64,000 bases of DNA from Psychrosphaera ytuae (GTDB lineage Bacteria; Pseudomonadota; Gammaproteobacteria; Enterobacterales; Alteromonadaceae): NCBI RefSeq assembly GCF_017638545.1, contig NZ_CP072110.1, positions 1,302,001 through 1,366,000 of the forward strand, in the 5' to 3' direction. The translations under genes and the position numbers were made by a program. Below, in pieces: positions 16,507 to 25,999 of the stretch (position 1 is its first letter; each line of letters begins with the position of its first letter). Below the pieces are notes generated by a model that saw only the letters and a program-made list of their open reading frames with translations, had not been told where the DNA came from and searched no databases.

Positions 16507-17214
16507 CTAGTGCTTTTGTGCAATTAAGATAACGTGCTTTTCGGGATATTGATCCAACTCCATGTGCATGACAGTTAAACCATTGTCCATTAGGGTCTCA
16601 ATATTTTGATTAATGCCAACCGAGCTGTAATAAAATACATCACTGTGCTCATCAGATACTTCCCACGTATCCATGTGCTCACCAATGTCGTTGCCAAACG
16701 TGTATAAGATTACACCGCCGGGTTTTAAACATTGACAAAGCTTATTCAAAACAGGAACTTGCGCCTGCAATGGTAAGTGAAAAATACTATCCCAAGCATA
16801 AATGACATCAAAGCTTTGGTCCGGTTGCCAATCACAAATATCAGCGTGGATAAACCGGTGTAATACGCCTTGATCGTTAGCAAGACTGTGCTCGAACGTC
16901 GCCAATTCAATCATGGTTTGAGACACGTCAATGCCAGTGACGGAGCACCCCTGCTCTTCGAGAACTTTAATAAAACGACCTCCGGCACCACAACCGACAT
17001 CTAACGCTGCGAGACTATTGTTACTATTTTGGGTTGCTGATTTTTGAACCTGTGAATTTGGCTGTTTGCTATTTCGGTCAGGGTTCAACAAAAACTGCAG
17101 CGCTTTGCACAAATACTTAACGCCGTACCCAGAATCTTGGTGATAGCTTTGCCACCAGCTGGCTATTTGGTCGTATTTTTGCCCTAATTCTGCAGGTTTC
17201 ATTTGTTTTGCCAA
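16507..17214 (-). CDS. Class I SAM-dependent methyltransferase
   Basis: A 235-residue cytoplasmic protein with the SAM-binding motif LDVGCGAGGRFIKVLEEQGC, the acidic motif II in GIDVS, motif ADICDW and a post-I HADI segment, then CLKPGGVILYTFG (motif III region). A Gln/Ser/Asn-rich stretch at about 50-68 links a short helical N-terminus to the Rossmann fold. The family includes UbiE/UbiG-like and small-molecule methyltransferases, and the substrate cannot be read from the sequence. It stands between the prolyl oligopeptidase and a divergent TetR regulator. The long AT-rich interval to that regulator suggests separate promoters. Confidence 0.85.
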   Translation of the reverse strand: MAKQMKPAELGQKYDQIASWWQSYHQDSGYGVKYLCKALQFLLNPDRNSKQPNSQVQKSATQNSNNSLAALDVGCGAGGRFIKVLEEQGCSVTGIDVSQTMIELATFEHSLANDQGVLHRFIHADICDWQPDQSFDVIYAWDSIFHLPLQAQVPVLNKLCQCLKPGGVILYTFGNDIGEHMDTWEVSDEHSDVFYYSSVGINQNIETLMDNGLTVMHMELDQYPEKHVILIAQKH

Positions 17215-17282
17215 TCCTCTAATTTGAGGTCTGTTGTTTTAATTTTCGATAACTTACTTCTTAAAATAGACCAAACCTCCTA

Positions 17283-17308
17283 GGTACTGCCACTTGGTAC
17301 TGCCACTT
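17283..17308. repeat. Tandem 13-bp direct repeat
   Basis: GGTACTGCCACTT occurs twice without a gap, at 17283-17295 and 17296-17308, in the interval between the divergent methyltransferase and TetR genes. It may be a replication-slippage duplication, or each copy may be a binding half-site. Confidence 0.85.
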
Positions 17309-17422
17309 ACTTAAAGTAACTTTTTAAATTGCTGTAAAATTAAAGGCTGTTAGGTCTATACGTTAAGTTTAAAAAGTAAACTAATCAGTATAAAATAGCT
17401 CAACTTGATTCAAGAGAACATT

Positions 17423-18055
17423 ATGAGCCAGACAGTATCTCAGCCAGTAAAATTAACTCGTAGCGAACTCAAAAGAAAGGACATCTTAGAAGGTGCACGA
17501 CGCGCTTTTAAAGAGTTTGGGGTCGTTGACGCAAGCATGGATAAAGTGGCCGAAATGGCGAGCGTCTCCAAGCGCACGGTATACAATCATTTTGAGAGTA
17601 AAGAAGTATTGGTGTCGTATATCATCAGAGATATCTGGTCTAAAACGATGGTAGATTATGACTTCAAATACAATCCAAACTCAGATCTCAAATCACAATT
17701 GATGGAGCTGGTCCTAAACGAAGTCCAGTTAAGCCAAAAAGAAGAATTCTTTGAACTTGTGCGTATCGCCATCAATTATGGTTTGTTTAGTCAGGACAGC
17801 TTTCGAACCGAAATGAGCCAATATTTTGAGCAAGACACCGCCCTGATCCGCTGGTTAAAGGCTGCGTGTAATGATGGCCGCTTTGACAATATGGAACCGC
17901 TCAAGGCCAACAAACAAATCAAAGCATTATTAAAAGGTCAGTCATTTTGGCCACAAATATTGAGATTTGAAGCACCTCTGAACGAAGCTGAGTCTCATCA
18001 ATTGGCAGAAGAAACCGTCGACCTAATATTAGCTCGTTACAAAAAAGCGGAATAA
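17423..18055 (+). CDS. TetR/AcrR-family transcriptional regulator
   Basis: A 210-residue regulator. The TetR N-terminal helix-turn-helix is clear: ILEGARRAFKEFGVVDASMD, then VAEMASVSKRTVYNHFESKE. The rest is the helical ligand-binding and dimerisation domain, with a C-terminal TetR_C-like region. ATG 17423 was preferred to the in-frame TTG at 17405 because AGAGAA precedes it at proper spacing. The ligand is unknown. The nearest divergent gene is the methyltransferase, and a regulatory link there is only inferred. The stop codon is embedded in a hairpin terminator. Confidence 0.93.
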   Translation: MSQTVSQPVKLTRSELKRKDILEGARRAFKEFGVVDASMDKVAEMASVSKRTVYNHFESKEVLVSYIIRDIWSKTMVDYDFKYNPNSDLKSQLMELVLNEVQLSQKEEFFELVRIAINYGLFSQDSFRTEMSQYFEQDTALIRWLKAACNDGRFDNMEPLKANKQIKALLKGQSFWPQILRFEAPLNEAESHQLAEETVDLILARYKKAE

Positions 18056-18076
18056 ACCATAAGTCTATTCCGCTTT
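18044..18076. terminator. Terminator-like hairpin between convergent genes
   Basis: AAAGCGGAATA (18044-18054) and TATTCCGCTTT (18066-18076) form an 11-base stem overlapping the stop codon of the TetR gene. It lies before the end of the convergent parC and can serve both strands. Confidence 0.65.
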
Positions 18077-18109
18077 ATCTATAATAGGTGGGTCTAGCCC
18101 TCTTCAGGG

Positions 18110-20428
18110 TTATTCCGAATCTAGCTGCTCAGAATTAACCTCAGTATCGATGTCAGCTTCCGGACTTTGTGCTTTTAATTCAGCTTCAACGCGATCGACT
18201 CGTTGTAACCCTCTTGGAAGCTTACTGCCACGACGGCCTCGTTCTCCACGATAGTGTTCTAAGTCTTTTGCCGACAGAGTCAACTTGCGTTTCCCTGCGT
18301 GAAGCACCACGTTAGCCCCCTCCGGTACTACCATGATTTGACTGACGTATTCTTCACGACTCGCTGCTCGAGCGGATGGGATATTAATGATCTTGTTACC
18401 TTTACCCTTGGCCAATATTGGCAAGTCTTTAAGTGGGAACACCAACATTCTGCCTTCGTTTGAGATAACCAAACAGTCGTCAGTTTCTAAATTAGACGCT
18501 GGTACAGGCTCCATTAATTTGGCACCCGTTGGTAACTTAACCAGAGCCTTACCGGCTTTCTGGCGGGTGATCATGTCTTCAAACTTACAGACAAAACCAT
18601 ACCCCGAGTCTGATGATACCAAATATTGCTGATCAGTCTTGGCCATAATGGTATGTTCGAGTGTTTCACCCGCGACAATACTAAATCGGCCGCTCAATGG
18701 CTCGCCCTGGCTTCGTGCCGATGGCAACGAATGAGCCTCGGTACTGAAACTACGGCCAGAACTATCAATAATAACCACTGGCTGATTGCTACGACCTTTG
18801 GCTGCCGACTTAAAGCCGTCGCCGGCTTTGTAGGCGAGTTTTTCTGGTTCGACATCGTGGCCTTTAGCACAACGAGCCCAACCTTTTTCAGATAGGACTA
18901 CGGTGACAGGTTCACTTGGAATTAAGTCTTTAGCAGAAATGGCTTTTGCCTCTTCGCGCACCACTAATGGCGAGCGGCGGTCATCACCATACGCTTCAGC
19001 ATCGGCGGCTAATTCTTTTTTGATCAAGTTATTCAGCTTAGTGCGAGAACCAAGTAACGCTTCTAGTTGATCACGCTCTTTACTTAACTCATCTTGCTCG
19101 GCACGGATCTTAATCTCTTCAAGCTTTGCTAATTGACGCAGTTTAAGTTCTAAAATCGCTTCAGCTTGAGTTTCTGCAATCCCAAATCGCTCGATTAGCG
19201 CTTGTTTTGGCTTTTCCTCGGTACGGATGATTTCGATGACTTCATCAATATTTAAAAATGCTACTAACAAACCTTCTAAAATATGCAAACGCGCTAGGAC
19301 TTTATCCAAGCGATATTGCAATCGACGAGTCACAACATCACGACGGTATTCAAGCCATTCCGTTAAAATGGTTTTTAAGCCTTTTACTCTAGGCAAACCG
19401 TCAAGACCTAACATGTTGAGGTTAACTCGGTAGTTCTTTTCTAAGTCCGTCGATGCGAATAAATGCTGCATGACTTGCTCAACATCAACGCGATTCGAAC
19501 GCGGCACAATAACAATACGAGTTGGGTTTTCGTGGTCAGACTCATCGCGAAGGTCGGTGACCATAGGTAGTTTCTTGGCCTGCATTTGTTGAGCAATTTG
19601 CTCTAATACTTTGGCGCCCGACACCTGGTGTGGCAATGCGGTTATAACAATGTCACCGGCCTCATCCACATAGGTCGCACGCATTTTGATGCTGCCTTTA
19701 CCCGTCTCGTAGATCTTTTTGATGTCTTCGCTTGGCGTAATAATTTCCGCTTCAGTTGGGTAATCAGGGCCCTTCACAAACTCCATCAACTGTTCGAGAT
19801 CAGCTTTTGGATCTTTAAGTAAGTGAATACACGCTTGCGCCAACTCTCTTATATTATGTGGCGGGATGTCAGTCGCCATACCAACCGCAATACCAGTAAT
19901 GCCATTGAGTAAGATGTGTGGCAAACGAGCAGGCAGAGTGACAGGCTCTTTCATCGTGCCATCAAAGTTAGGCTGCCATTCAACCGTGCCTTGACCAAGT
20001 TCAGAAAGTAAAATTTCACTTACTTTTGACAGACGAGCCTCGGTATAACGCATTGCTGCAAACGACTTAGGATCATCGGCGGCACCCCAGTTACCCTGAC
20101 CATCAACTAATGGGTAACGGTAAGAAAACGGCTGTGCCATCAATACCATAGCTTCATAACAAGCACTGTCACCGTGTGGATGGTATTTACCTAAAACATC
20201 ACCAACCGTACGCGCCGATTTTTTGTATTTTGCTGTCGCACTTAAACCTAACTCTGACATCGCATATACAATACGACGTTGTACCGGCTTCAAGCCATCA
20301 CCTATGTGCGGTAAAGCACGGTCCATGATGACGTACATGGAATAATTGAGATACGCATCTTCGGTAAATCGTCGCAGTGGTAACTGCTCGATTCCATCAC
20401 TACTGATCGTTATGGTGGCGTCTGTCAT
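18110..20428 (-). CDS. parC: DNA topoisomerase IV subunit A
   Basis: A 772-residue subunit that breaks and rejoins DNA in topoisomerase IV (ParC2ParE2), the decatenase needed for chromosome segregation. The catalytic tyrosine is Tyr128 in AAMRYTEARLS. The quinolone-resistance region reads HPHGDSACYEAM, with Ser88 and Glu92 at the positions of E. coli Ser80 and Glu84, the usual susceptible residues. The C-terminal beta-pinwheel region is present. Its length (772) is close to E. coli ParC (752). It is the third gene of a parE-unknown-parC arrangement, and the intervening gene ends 40 bases upstream. Confidence 0.97.
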   Translation of the reverse strand: MTDATITISSDGIEQLPLRRFTEDAYLNYSMYVIMDRALPHIGDGLKPVQRRIVYAMSELGLSATAKYKKSARTVGDVLGKYHPHGDSACYEAMVLMAQPFSYRYPLVDGQGNWGAADDPKSFAAMRYTEARLSKVSEILLSELGQGTVEWQPNFDGTMKEPVTLPARLPHILLNGITGIAVGMATDIPPHNIRELAQACIHLLKDPKADLEQLMEFVKGPDYPTEAEIITPSEDIKKIYETGKGSIKMRATYVDEAGDIVITALPHQVSGAKVLEQIAQQMQAKKLPMVTDLRDESDHENPTRIVIVPRSNRVDVEQVMQHLFASTDLEKNYRVNLNMLGLDGLPRVKGLKTILTEWLEYRRDVVTRRLQYRLDKVLARLHILEGLLVAFLNIDEVIEIIRTEEKPKQALIERFGIAETQAEAILELKLRQLAKLEEIKIRAEQDELSKERDQLEALLGSRTKLNNLIKKELAADAEAYGDDRRSPLVVREEAKAISAKDLIPSEPVTVVLSEKGWARCAKGHDVEPEKLAYKAGDGFKSAAKGRSNQPVVIIDSSGRSFSTEAHSLPSARSQGEPLSGRFSIVAGETLEHTIMAKTDQQYLVSSDSGYGFVCKFEDMITRQKAGKALVKLPTGAKLMEPVPASNLETDDCLVISNEGRMLVFPLKDLPILAKGKGNKIINIPSARAASREEYVSQIMVVPEGANVVLHAGKRKLTLSAKDLEHYRGERGRRGSKLPRGLQRVDRVEAELKAQSPEADIDTEVNSEQLDSE

Positions 20429-20468
20429 TGCCTAGCCCTTTCTTATTATCTTATGTTGCGTGTTGTTC

Positions 20469-22028
20469 TTAATATTTTGGTTTGGGTCGTCGGGTAACAT
20501 AAAAGAAACCACATAGAGCCAACGCCCCAACCAATAACCACAAAGCCCCAGAGAGGCGCTGTTTTAATTTTACTACTGCGACTGTTAGGTCGTTTATCAA
20601 TTCATTTTGATGACTCAAGTGAGCATTAAGTGCTGCTTTTTCACGAGCGTTTTCAAACTTCAAAAAAGCGTCATGTCGAGCGAGTACATCGGATTTGTTT
20701 TTTTGAATTAAAAAATCCGCCACTTGCTGATAAGTGTCGGCTTTTTGCCATTGACCTTGTGCGGTAACAATTTGCTTTTTTAGTAACGCATATTGAATCC
20801 GTTGTTCATTATCAACGGGCTTGCCTGTGTATATCACTCTAAACGCTTGGTCGTGCAACCCTAAACGCAGCGCCATTAAACTTCGTAACCGAATAATTTC
20901 AGCACGTAATTTACTTTGTTTGGTCAGATCAAACCCAAACGCATTGGGCAACTTTTGTAACTTATCTAACGCAGTTAACAGCTCTCGAGCATACTCATCA
21001 TTAAACTGCTTAAGCTGGCTGTCGATTAGCACCGTCAATGACTCTAACTGCAAAGAGCGATTGCGCATGGTTTGGCCAAATTCAAAGGCTTTTTCTAGTA
21101 AGGCATCGGCATCAACAAAAATCCGCTCACTAATAAGCAGACGCGCCCACTCGATTCGTTGCTGATTCGCCAACAAAAAGAGGTTCTTGGATTCTAATTC
21201 TGATACCAAACGTTGATGAGCCAGCCTAGCAAGATATTGGTCGTCATTGGCGCTGGCACTCTCGGCTAAGAATTGACGACGCTCAATAACGGCTCCAAGT
21301 TGCTCTAAACGCTCAGCAATTTCAATCGCTTGGTGAATCGCGTCGTTGGCTTTGTCAAATTGACCGTACTCTAAATATAAACTCGCCGCTTTTTGATACC
21401 AATTACCTCGTTCGATTTCTAATTCTTTTGAGGCATTTTCGCTGATGCTCAATTCAGCAAATTCAAGGGCGTCTTCTAGGGTTTGAACCGCCATCGACAG
21501 ATCGTTTTTGGCTTTGGCCAATTCAAATTGAATTTTAAACACCGCTAGGCGCTGTTGTGGCATCTCAACAACGTCGTGGAGTTCTTTGACTTTATCTGTG
21601 GTTTTTTCAATTAGACGACGCTCAATATAGGTCTTGGCTAATAATAAACGAAGTTCAAAATCCTCTGCTTGGGTTAACTCAGGATCTTGTAAGGCGTAAA
21701 TAAGCTCATCTGCGACTTGGGCCGGATTAACCTCTAAGTTCATTGACGCATATTTTATCAATGCCGGATAAGACTCGAATTTACGTGTAAACGCTTGGTC
21801 TTTTTGGTTTATTTGGTCGACCAAGACTACCGCCTTTGGCGGCTCAGTCTTGGTGTCTTGTTCTGAGTCTTGCTCAGGAAGTTGCATATCGTCAATTGAC
21901 GCGAGATAACTCTCTTCGGTGCTAGTAATATCTAGTTGCGCGGTTGGCAAAGACGACGCAAATGTCCCCCAGCTCACACCACCAGCTAATACAAGCGTCA
22001 ATATCGACTTGATACGCACAACGTTCAT
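20469..22028 (-). CDS. Unknown membrane-anchored helical repeat protein between parE and parC
   Basis: A 519-residue protein whose family I do not recognise by name. The N-terminus is a cleavable signal (SILTLVLAGGVSWGTFASS). A long alpha-helical region at about 75-460 has TPR-like periodicity (LADELIYALQDPE, YLEYGQFDKANDAIHQAIE). A coiled region is followed by a transmembrane helix near 492-512 (ALWLLVGALALCGFFYV) and a short basic tail. It would face the periplasm, anchored by its C-terminus. Similar TPR-plus-helix layouts serve as sensor halves of diguanylate cyclases, but there is no GGDEF domain here. Its ATG abuts the parE stop with no gap, so it is translated from the parE-parC message. 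Confidence 0.82.
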   Translation of the reverse strand: MNVVRIKSILTLVLAGGVSWGTFASSLPTAQLDITSTEESYLASIDDMQLPEQDSEQDTKTEPPKAVVLVDQINQKDQAFTRKFESYPALIKYASMNLEVNPAQVADELIYALQDPELTQAEDFELRLLLAKTYIERRLIEKTTDKVKELHDVVEMPQQRLAVFKIQFELAKAKNDLSMAVQTLEDALEFAELSISENASKELEIERGNWYQKAASLYLEYGQFDKANDAIHQAIEIAERLEQLGAVIERRQFLAESASANDDQYLARLAHQRLVSELESKNLFLLANQQRIEWARLLISERIFVDADALLEKAFEFGQTMRNRSLQLESLTVLIDSQLKQFNDEYARELLTALDKLQKLPNAFGFDLTKQSKLRAEIIRLRSLMALRLGLHDQAFRVIYTGKPVDNEQRIQYALLKKQIVTAQGQWQKADTYQQVADFLIQKNKSDVLARHDAFLKFENAREKAALNAHLSHQNELINDLTVAVVKLKQRLSGALWLLVGALALCGFFYVTRRPKPKY

Positions 22029-23918
22029 TTATACAACTGCCTTGTTGCCTTTGCTCTCTAACCATGATTTACGGTCACCCGAACGTTTTTTGGCGAGTAA
22101 CATATCCATCATCTCTAACGTTGGGGTAATTTCATCAATCGTCAGTTGGACTAATCGGCGCGTATTAGGATCCATTGTCGTTTCTCGCAATTGAAGTGGG
22201 TTCATTTCACCCAATCCTTTAAAGCGTTGAACGTTAACTTTGCCCTTTTTCTTTTCTGCCGCTATGCGATCTAAAATCCCGGCTTTTTCGTCATCATCCA
22301 GCGCGTAAAAGACTTCCTTACCGACATCAATACGATAAAGAGGAGGCATAGCAACGTATACATGGCCTGCTTCTACAAGTGCTCGGTAATGACGAGTAAA
22401 TAAAGCACACAGCAAGGTCGCAATGTGCAGACCATCACTGTCAGCATCCGCTAAAATACAAATTTTGCCATAACGAAGTTGCGATAAATCACTCGAGTCT
22501 GGATCCATGCCAATTGCGACAGAAATATCGTGTACTTCTTGTGAAGCTAACACTTGGCCTGGCTCTACTTCCCATGTATTAAGGATCTTACCGCGAAGCG
22601 GCATGATAGCTTGGAATTCACGGTCACGGGCTTGTTTAGCTGAACCGCCAGCCGAGTCACCCTCAACCAAAAACAGTTCTGTTCGGTCGTTTTCTTGACT
22701 TGAGCAATCGGTCAATTTACCCGGTAATGCAGGGCCTTGAGTCACTTTTTTACGAACGACTTTTTTAGCCGCTTTAAGACGACGCTGGGCATTGCTAATA
22801 CACAATTCAGCCAATTGCTCAGCGATGTCTGTGTGAGTGTTTAACCATAAGCTAAATGCATCTTTTACAACGCCCGAAACGAACGTGGCACATTGACGTG
22901 AGGATAAGCGCTCTTTGGTTTGACCGGCAAACTGAGGGTCTTGCATTTTAACCGAAAGAATATAGCTACAACGGTCCCAAATATCATCTGGGGTTAACTT
23001 AATACCGCGAGGAATTAGGTTTCTAAATTCACAAAACTCACGCATAGCGTCTAACAAGCCTTGGCGCAAACCATTGACATGCGTACCGCCTTGGGCTGTT
23101 GGGATCAAGTTAACATAACTCTCACCGACAGATTCTCCGCCTTCTGGTAACCAAGTCACTGCCCAATCGGCCGCCTCTAAGTTACCTGAAAATGAGCCGA
23201 TAAACGGATCTTCCGGAAGGTTAACGAAACCTTTTACCGAATCAATTAAGTAGTCTTTTAAACCGTCTTGATAAAACCACTCTTGGCTTTCTTTGGTTTG
23301 TTTGTTGTTAAACTTAATCTTTAAACCAGGACACAAAACGGCCTTAGCGCGAAGATTGTGTACCAATCTAGAAATTGAAAATTTAGCGCTATCAAAATAA
23401 GAAGGGTCAGGCCAAAAACGCACCGTAGTACCTGTATTGCGTCGACCAACTGTACCAATCACCTCTAAGTCTTGTACTTTGTCGCCATTTTCAAAGGCGA
23501 TCAAAAACTCCTGCGCATCTCGGCGAACCCGAACTTCCATTCGCGTTGTAAGTGCATTTACAACCGATACACCAACCCCGTGCAAACCACCAGAGAACTC
23601 ATAATTACTATTAGAAAACTTACCACCAGCGTGCAACTTAGTTAGGATAAGTTCGACCCCTGGAATACCTTCTTCAGGGTGAATATCCACGGGCATACCA
23701 CGGCCATCGTCTTGTACTTCCAGAGAGTTATCTTCGTGTAAAGTAACGACAATGTTTGATGCATGTCCTGCGAGTGCCTCATCCACACTGTTGTCGATAA
23801 CCTCTTGCGCTAAGTGGTTAGGTCGCGTTGTGTCTGTATACATCCCTGGTCGACGACGAACAGGTTCTAAGCCGTTTAAGACTTCAATAGCTTCTGCGTT
23901 GTAAGATTGGTTGGTCAT
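22029..23918 (-). CDS. parE: DNA topoisomerase IV subunit B
   Basis: A 629-residue ATPase subunit of topoisomerase IV. The GHKL ATPase motifs are visible: EVIDNSVDEALAG, DDGRGMPVD, GGLHGVGVSVVNAL. The Toprim motif FLVEGDSAGGSAKQARDR and the DADSDGLHIATLL acidic cluster follow, and QRFKGLGEMNP is near the end. The length matches E. coli ParE (630). It is the first gene of the parE-unknown-parC unit. About 130 bases separate it from the yqiA group upstream on the same strand. Confidence 0.98.
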   Translation of the reverse strand: MTNQSYNAEAIEVLNGLEPVRRRPGMYTDTTRPNHLAQEVIDNSVDEALAGHASNIVVTLHEDNSLEVQDDGRGMPVDIHPEEGIPGVELILTKLHAGGKFSNSNYEFSGGLHGVGVSVVNALTTRMEVRVRRDAQEFLIAFENGDKVQDLEVIGTVGRRNTGTTVRFWPDPSYFDSAKFSISRLVHNLRAKAVLCPGLKIKFNNKQTKESQEWFYQDGLKDYLIDSVKGFVNLPEDPFIGSFSGNLEAADWAVTWLPEGGESVGESYVNLIPTAQGGTHVNGLRQGLLDAMREFCEFRNLIPRGIKLTPDDIWDRCSYILSVKMQDPQFAGQTKERLSSRQCATFVSGVVKDAFSLWLNTHTDIAEQLAELCISNAQRRLKAAKKVVRKKVTQGPALPGKLTDCSSQENDRTELFLVEGDSAGGSAKQARDREFQAIMPLRGKILNTWEVEPGQVLASQEVHDISVAIGMDPDSSDLSQLRYGKICILADADSDGLHIATLLCALFTRHYRALVEAGHVYVAMPPLYRIDVGKEVFYALDDDEKAGILDRIAAEKKKGKVNVQRFKGLGEMNPLQLRETTMDPNTRRLVQLTIDEITPTLEMMDMLLAKKRSGDRKSWLESKGNKAVV

Positions 23919-24050
23919 AGCACTTATTGTTCTGGTTTTTGAGACAATTTAACAAAAACGTTAAAGCAATGTACCGCAATGGATACAAAGTGTTCAATTG
24001 TTCTTATTTTGAGTTTTATAAATCAAAGATTATCGACTATCGAGAGAAAC

Positions 24051-24620
24051 TTAAAGTAAAAATTCGACTATCTGTGGAAGGTGGTTAGAAAACCCGATAA
24101 AACTGTGGTCTCCACCTTTTTCTAGCGTTAATTTTGACTCTTTGTAATGCTCTACCGCCATTCGGTAATCCAGTACTTCGTCACCCTCTTGTTGCAGACA
24201 CCAAACCTTTTCAGGTTGTTTTAAAAATGGCTGATAAATCCTTTGCAAATCACACATGTGTGATGGCGTCAGAGTATAAGATTGGTCTGTAATTGGATGA
24301 ATTTGTGGGCCGAGGTAATCAGACAGCAACTCAAAAGGCTTAACAGCCGGATTGATCACTACCGCCTTTAATCCATATTTATTGTGTAAGTAAGTACTCA
24401 AATACCCTCCTAAACTACTACCCACAACACCAATAAGTTCGGGGTAATGTTGTTCAACCAAGGCTTCAACTTGGTTAATCGCAATATCAGGAGTGACGGC
24501 CAATTGTGGCGCTATAACTGAGACCTGTGGATAGTGTTGTTTGATGTACTGACTAAACAGTTGGGCTTTTTCAGACATCGGTGATGAATGAAAGCCATGT
24601 AAATATAAAATGCTTGGCAT
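24051..24620 (-). CDS. yqiA: YqiA-family alpha/beta hydrolase (esterase)
   Basis: A 189-residue hydrolase closely resembling E. coli YqiA, which has esterase activity on short acyl chains. The N-terminal ILYLHGFHSSPMS, the nucleophile elbow GSSLGGYLST, VINPAVKPFELLSDYLG and the C-terminal GGDHSFIGF (catalytic His) all match. The Asp is in EGDEVLDYR. It lies 5 bases after the yqiB gene in the conserved nudF-yqiB-yqiA order. In E. coli cpdA lies between yqiB and yqiA; it is absent here. Confidence 0.94.
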   Translation of the reverse strand: MPSILYLHGFHSSPMSEKAQLFSQYIKQHYPQVSVIAPQLAVTPDIAINQVEALVEQHYPELIGVVGSSLGGYLSTYLHNKYGLKAVVINPAVKPFELLSDYLGPQIHPITDQSYTLTPSHMCDLQRIYQPFLKQPEKVWCLQQEGDEVLDYRMAVEHYKESKLTLEKGGDHSFIGFSNHLPQIVEFLL

Positions 24621-24625
24621 AATGC

Positions 24626-25132
24626 TTATTCTGATGTGGACGCTTCGAGTAACGTCTTATTATTATTTTTGGATTGATGTTTTACCGCTAAATTCAGCCA
24701 GTCTTTTAACAACTGATTGACCTGGAGCTTTTCATCTTTGTGATGTAAATGTTCGTTTGGGTAGGGGTTGTTAGCGCGAATACGAGATTGTTTCTGGTAA
24801 CTGATCACTTCGAGCATTTGCGCGTCGTGGTAAACCCGAAATTCAAATTCCATATTCATAAAGCCAGGAACCTGTGACGGAGATGATTCACCTTCTTCAT
24901 CACTCACTGCCCAAACCTTTTGTGCGAGCTTGTAACACTCAGTGTACGCAGAAATTTCGAGGACTGAGAGTTCAAAGTAAAGGCCATTTGGCATCTTAAT
25001 TTGCCATTGTTGACCCAGTTCGTATTGCAACGGCAACAAACGTAATAACAAGGCATAATTACGCGTACACAGACCTTGAAGGCGCTGTAAATCCACCACG
25101 TATTTATCTTTGTTTATTACTTTATTTCTCAT
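24626..25132 (-). CDS. yqiB: DUF1249 family protein (YqiB)
   Basis: A 168-residue protein of unknown function homologous to E. coli YqiB. Shared landmarks are LCTRNYALLLRLLP near the start, the RVYHDAQMLEV strand, and NPYPNEHLHHKDEKLQVNQ followed by LKDWL near the end. There is no signal or membrane segment. A 15-residue polar insertion (EEGESSPSQVP) stands before the FRVYHDA strand. It lies between nudF and yqiA, 30 and 5 bases apart, and is probably co-transcribed with them. Confidence 0.9.
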   Translation of the reverse strand: MRNKVINKDKYVVDLQRLQGLCTRNYALLLRLLPLQYELGQQWQIKMPNGLYFELSVLEISAYTECYKLAQKVWAVSDEEGESSPSQVPGFMNMEFEFRVYHDAQMLEVISYQKQSRIRANNPYPNEHLHHKDEKLQVNQLLKDWLNLAVKHQSKNNNKTLLEASTSE

Positions 25133-25162
25133 ATGTGCCTTAAAACTCTCAGATGGGCTCTA

Positions 25163-25795
25163 TTAAACGTACTTATTATGGCCCTCCTTGACCAGTTTCA
25201 AACGCAGCCATTGCAGAGCAATCACCGCAGCCGCATTGTCTATCACGCCATTATCTAATAATTCAAAGGCGTGATCTACGTCCAATACGTGAACTTTGAT
25301 ATCTTCGTGCTCTGTATCCAGACCAAAAATACCGCCAGCGTCTTCGCTATTAACCTCTGCTAAATAAAGGTACAAACGCTCCGTTGTTCCTCCAGGGCTA
25401 GATAGATAGCTTAGCATAGGTGTCAACTCGTCTATAACTAGGTTGGCTTCTTCTTGTGCCTCTCTAATCGCAACTTCTTCAAGTTGCTCGGATTCTTTAT
25501 CCACCATCCCGGCAATAATTTCTAGCAACCAAGGACTGTCTTTTGTTGCCAGAGCGCCAATTCTGATCTGCTCAATTAGCACGACTTTTTGATTCGAAGG
25601 ATCGTAAGGTAGCACCCCGACAGCGTGACCTCGCTCAAAGATTTCGCGCTGAACCCAGTCACTCTGACCGCCAGCGAACTTGGCATGTCTGAAAGTGAAC
25701 GTGTTTATTTTGAAAAATCCATCAAAAGCGCGTTCAATAGACTTGATTTCGACATTTTTGCTATTAAATACTGGGGTATATTTTTGTTGTGTCAT
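25163..25795 (-). CDS. nudF: ADP-ribose pyrophosphatase (Nudix)
   Basis: About 210 residues; cleaves ADP-ribose to AMP and ribose-5-phosphate. I chose ATG 25795 (MTQQKYTPVF) over the in-frame start at 25864 because the longer form adds an atypical Cys/His/Trp-rich leader. The Nudix box is recognisable (GMVDKESEQLEEVAIREAQEEA), but the first Gly is one residue further from the Glu than in the consensus and the usual Gly after the EEA is Asn (EEANLV). Catalytic residues REAQEE are intact. It is divergent from tolC, as in E. coli. Confidence 0.9.
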   Translation of the reverse strand: MTQQKYTPVFNSKNVEIKSIERAFDGFFKINTFTFRHAKFAGGQSDWVQREIFERGHAVGVLPYDPSNQKVVLIEQIRIGALATKDSPWLLEIIAGMVDKESEQLEEVAIREAQEEANLVIDELTPMLSYLSSPGGTTERLYLYLAEVNSEDAGGIFGLDTEHEDIKVHVLDVDHAFELLDNGVIDNAAAVIALQWLRLKLVKEGHNKYV

Positions 25796-25999
25796 GGACC
25801 AATTCCAGGTGAGATGCGACGAGCAGTAAACTTTATCACAAATTGAAATATGCCTTATTAACATTTCAATATTCTGTTACATTTAGCAGTAATGTGTTAA
25901 CACAAAAACATTACTTAAAACAATTAGAAAGGCTAGACTAAGGCTGAGATCATTGTCATTTAAGAATTTTGGAATAAGAACCTCTGTTAAGGAACCACT

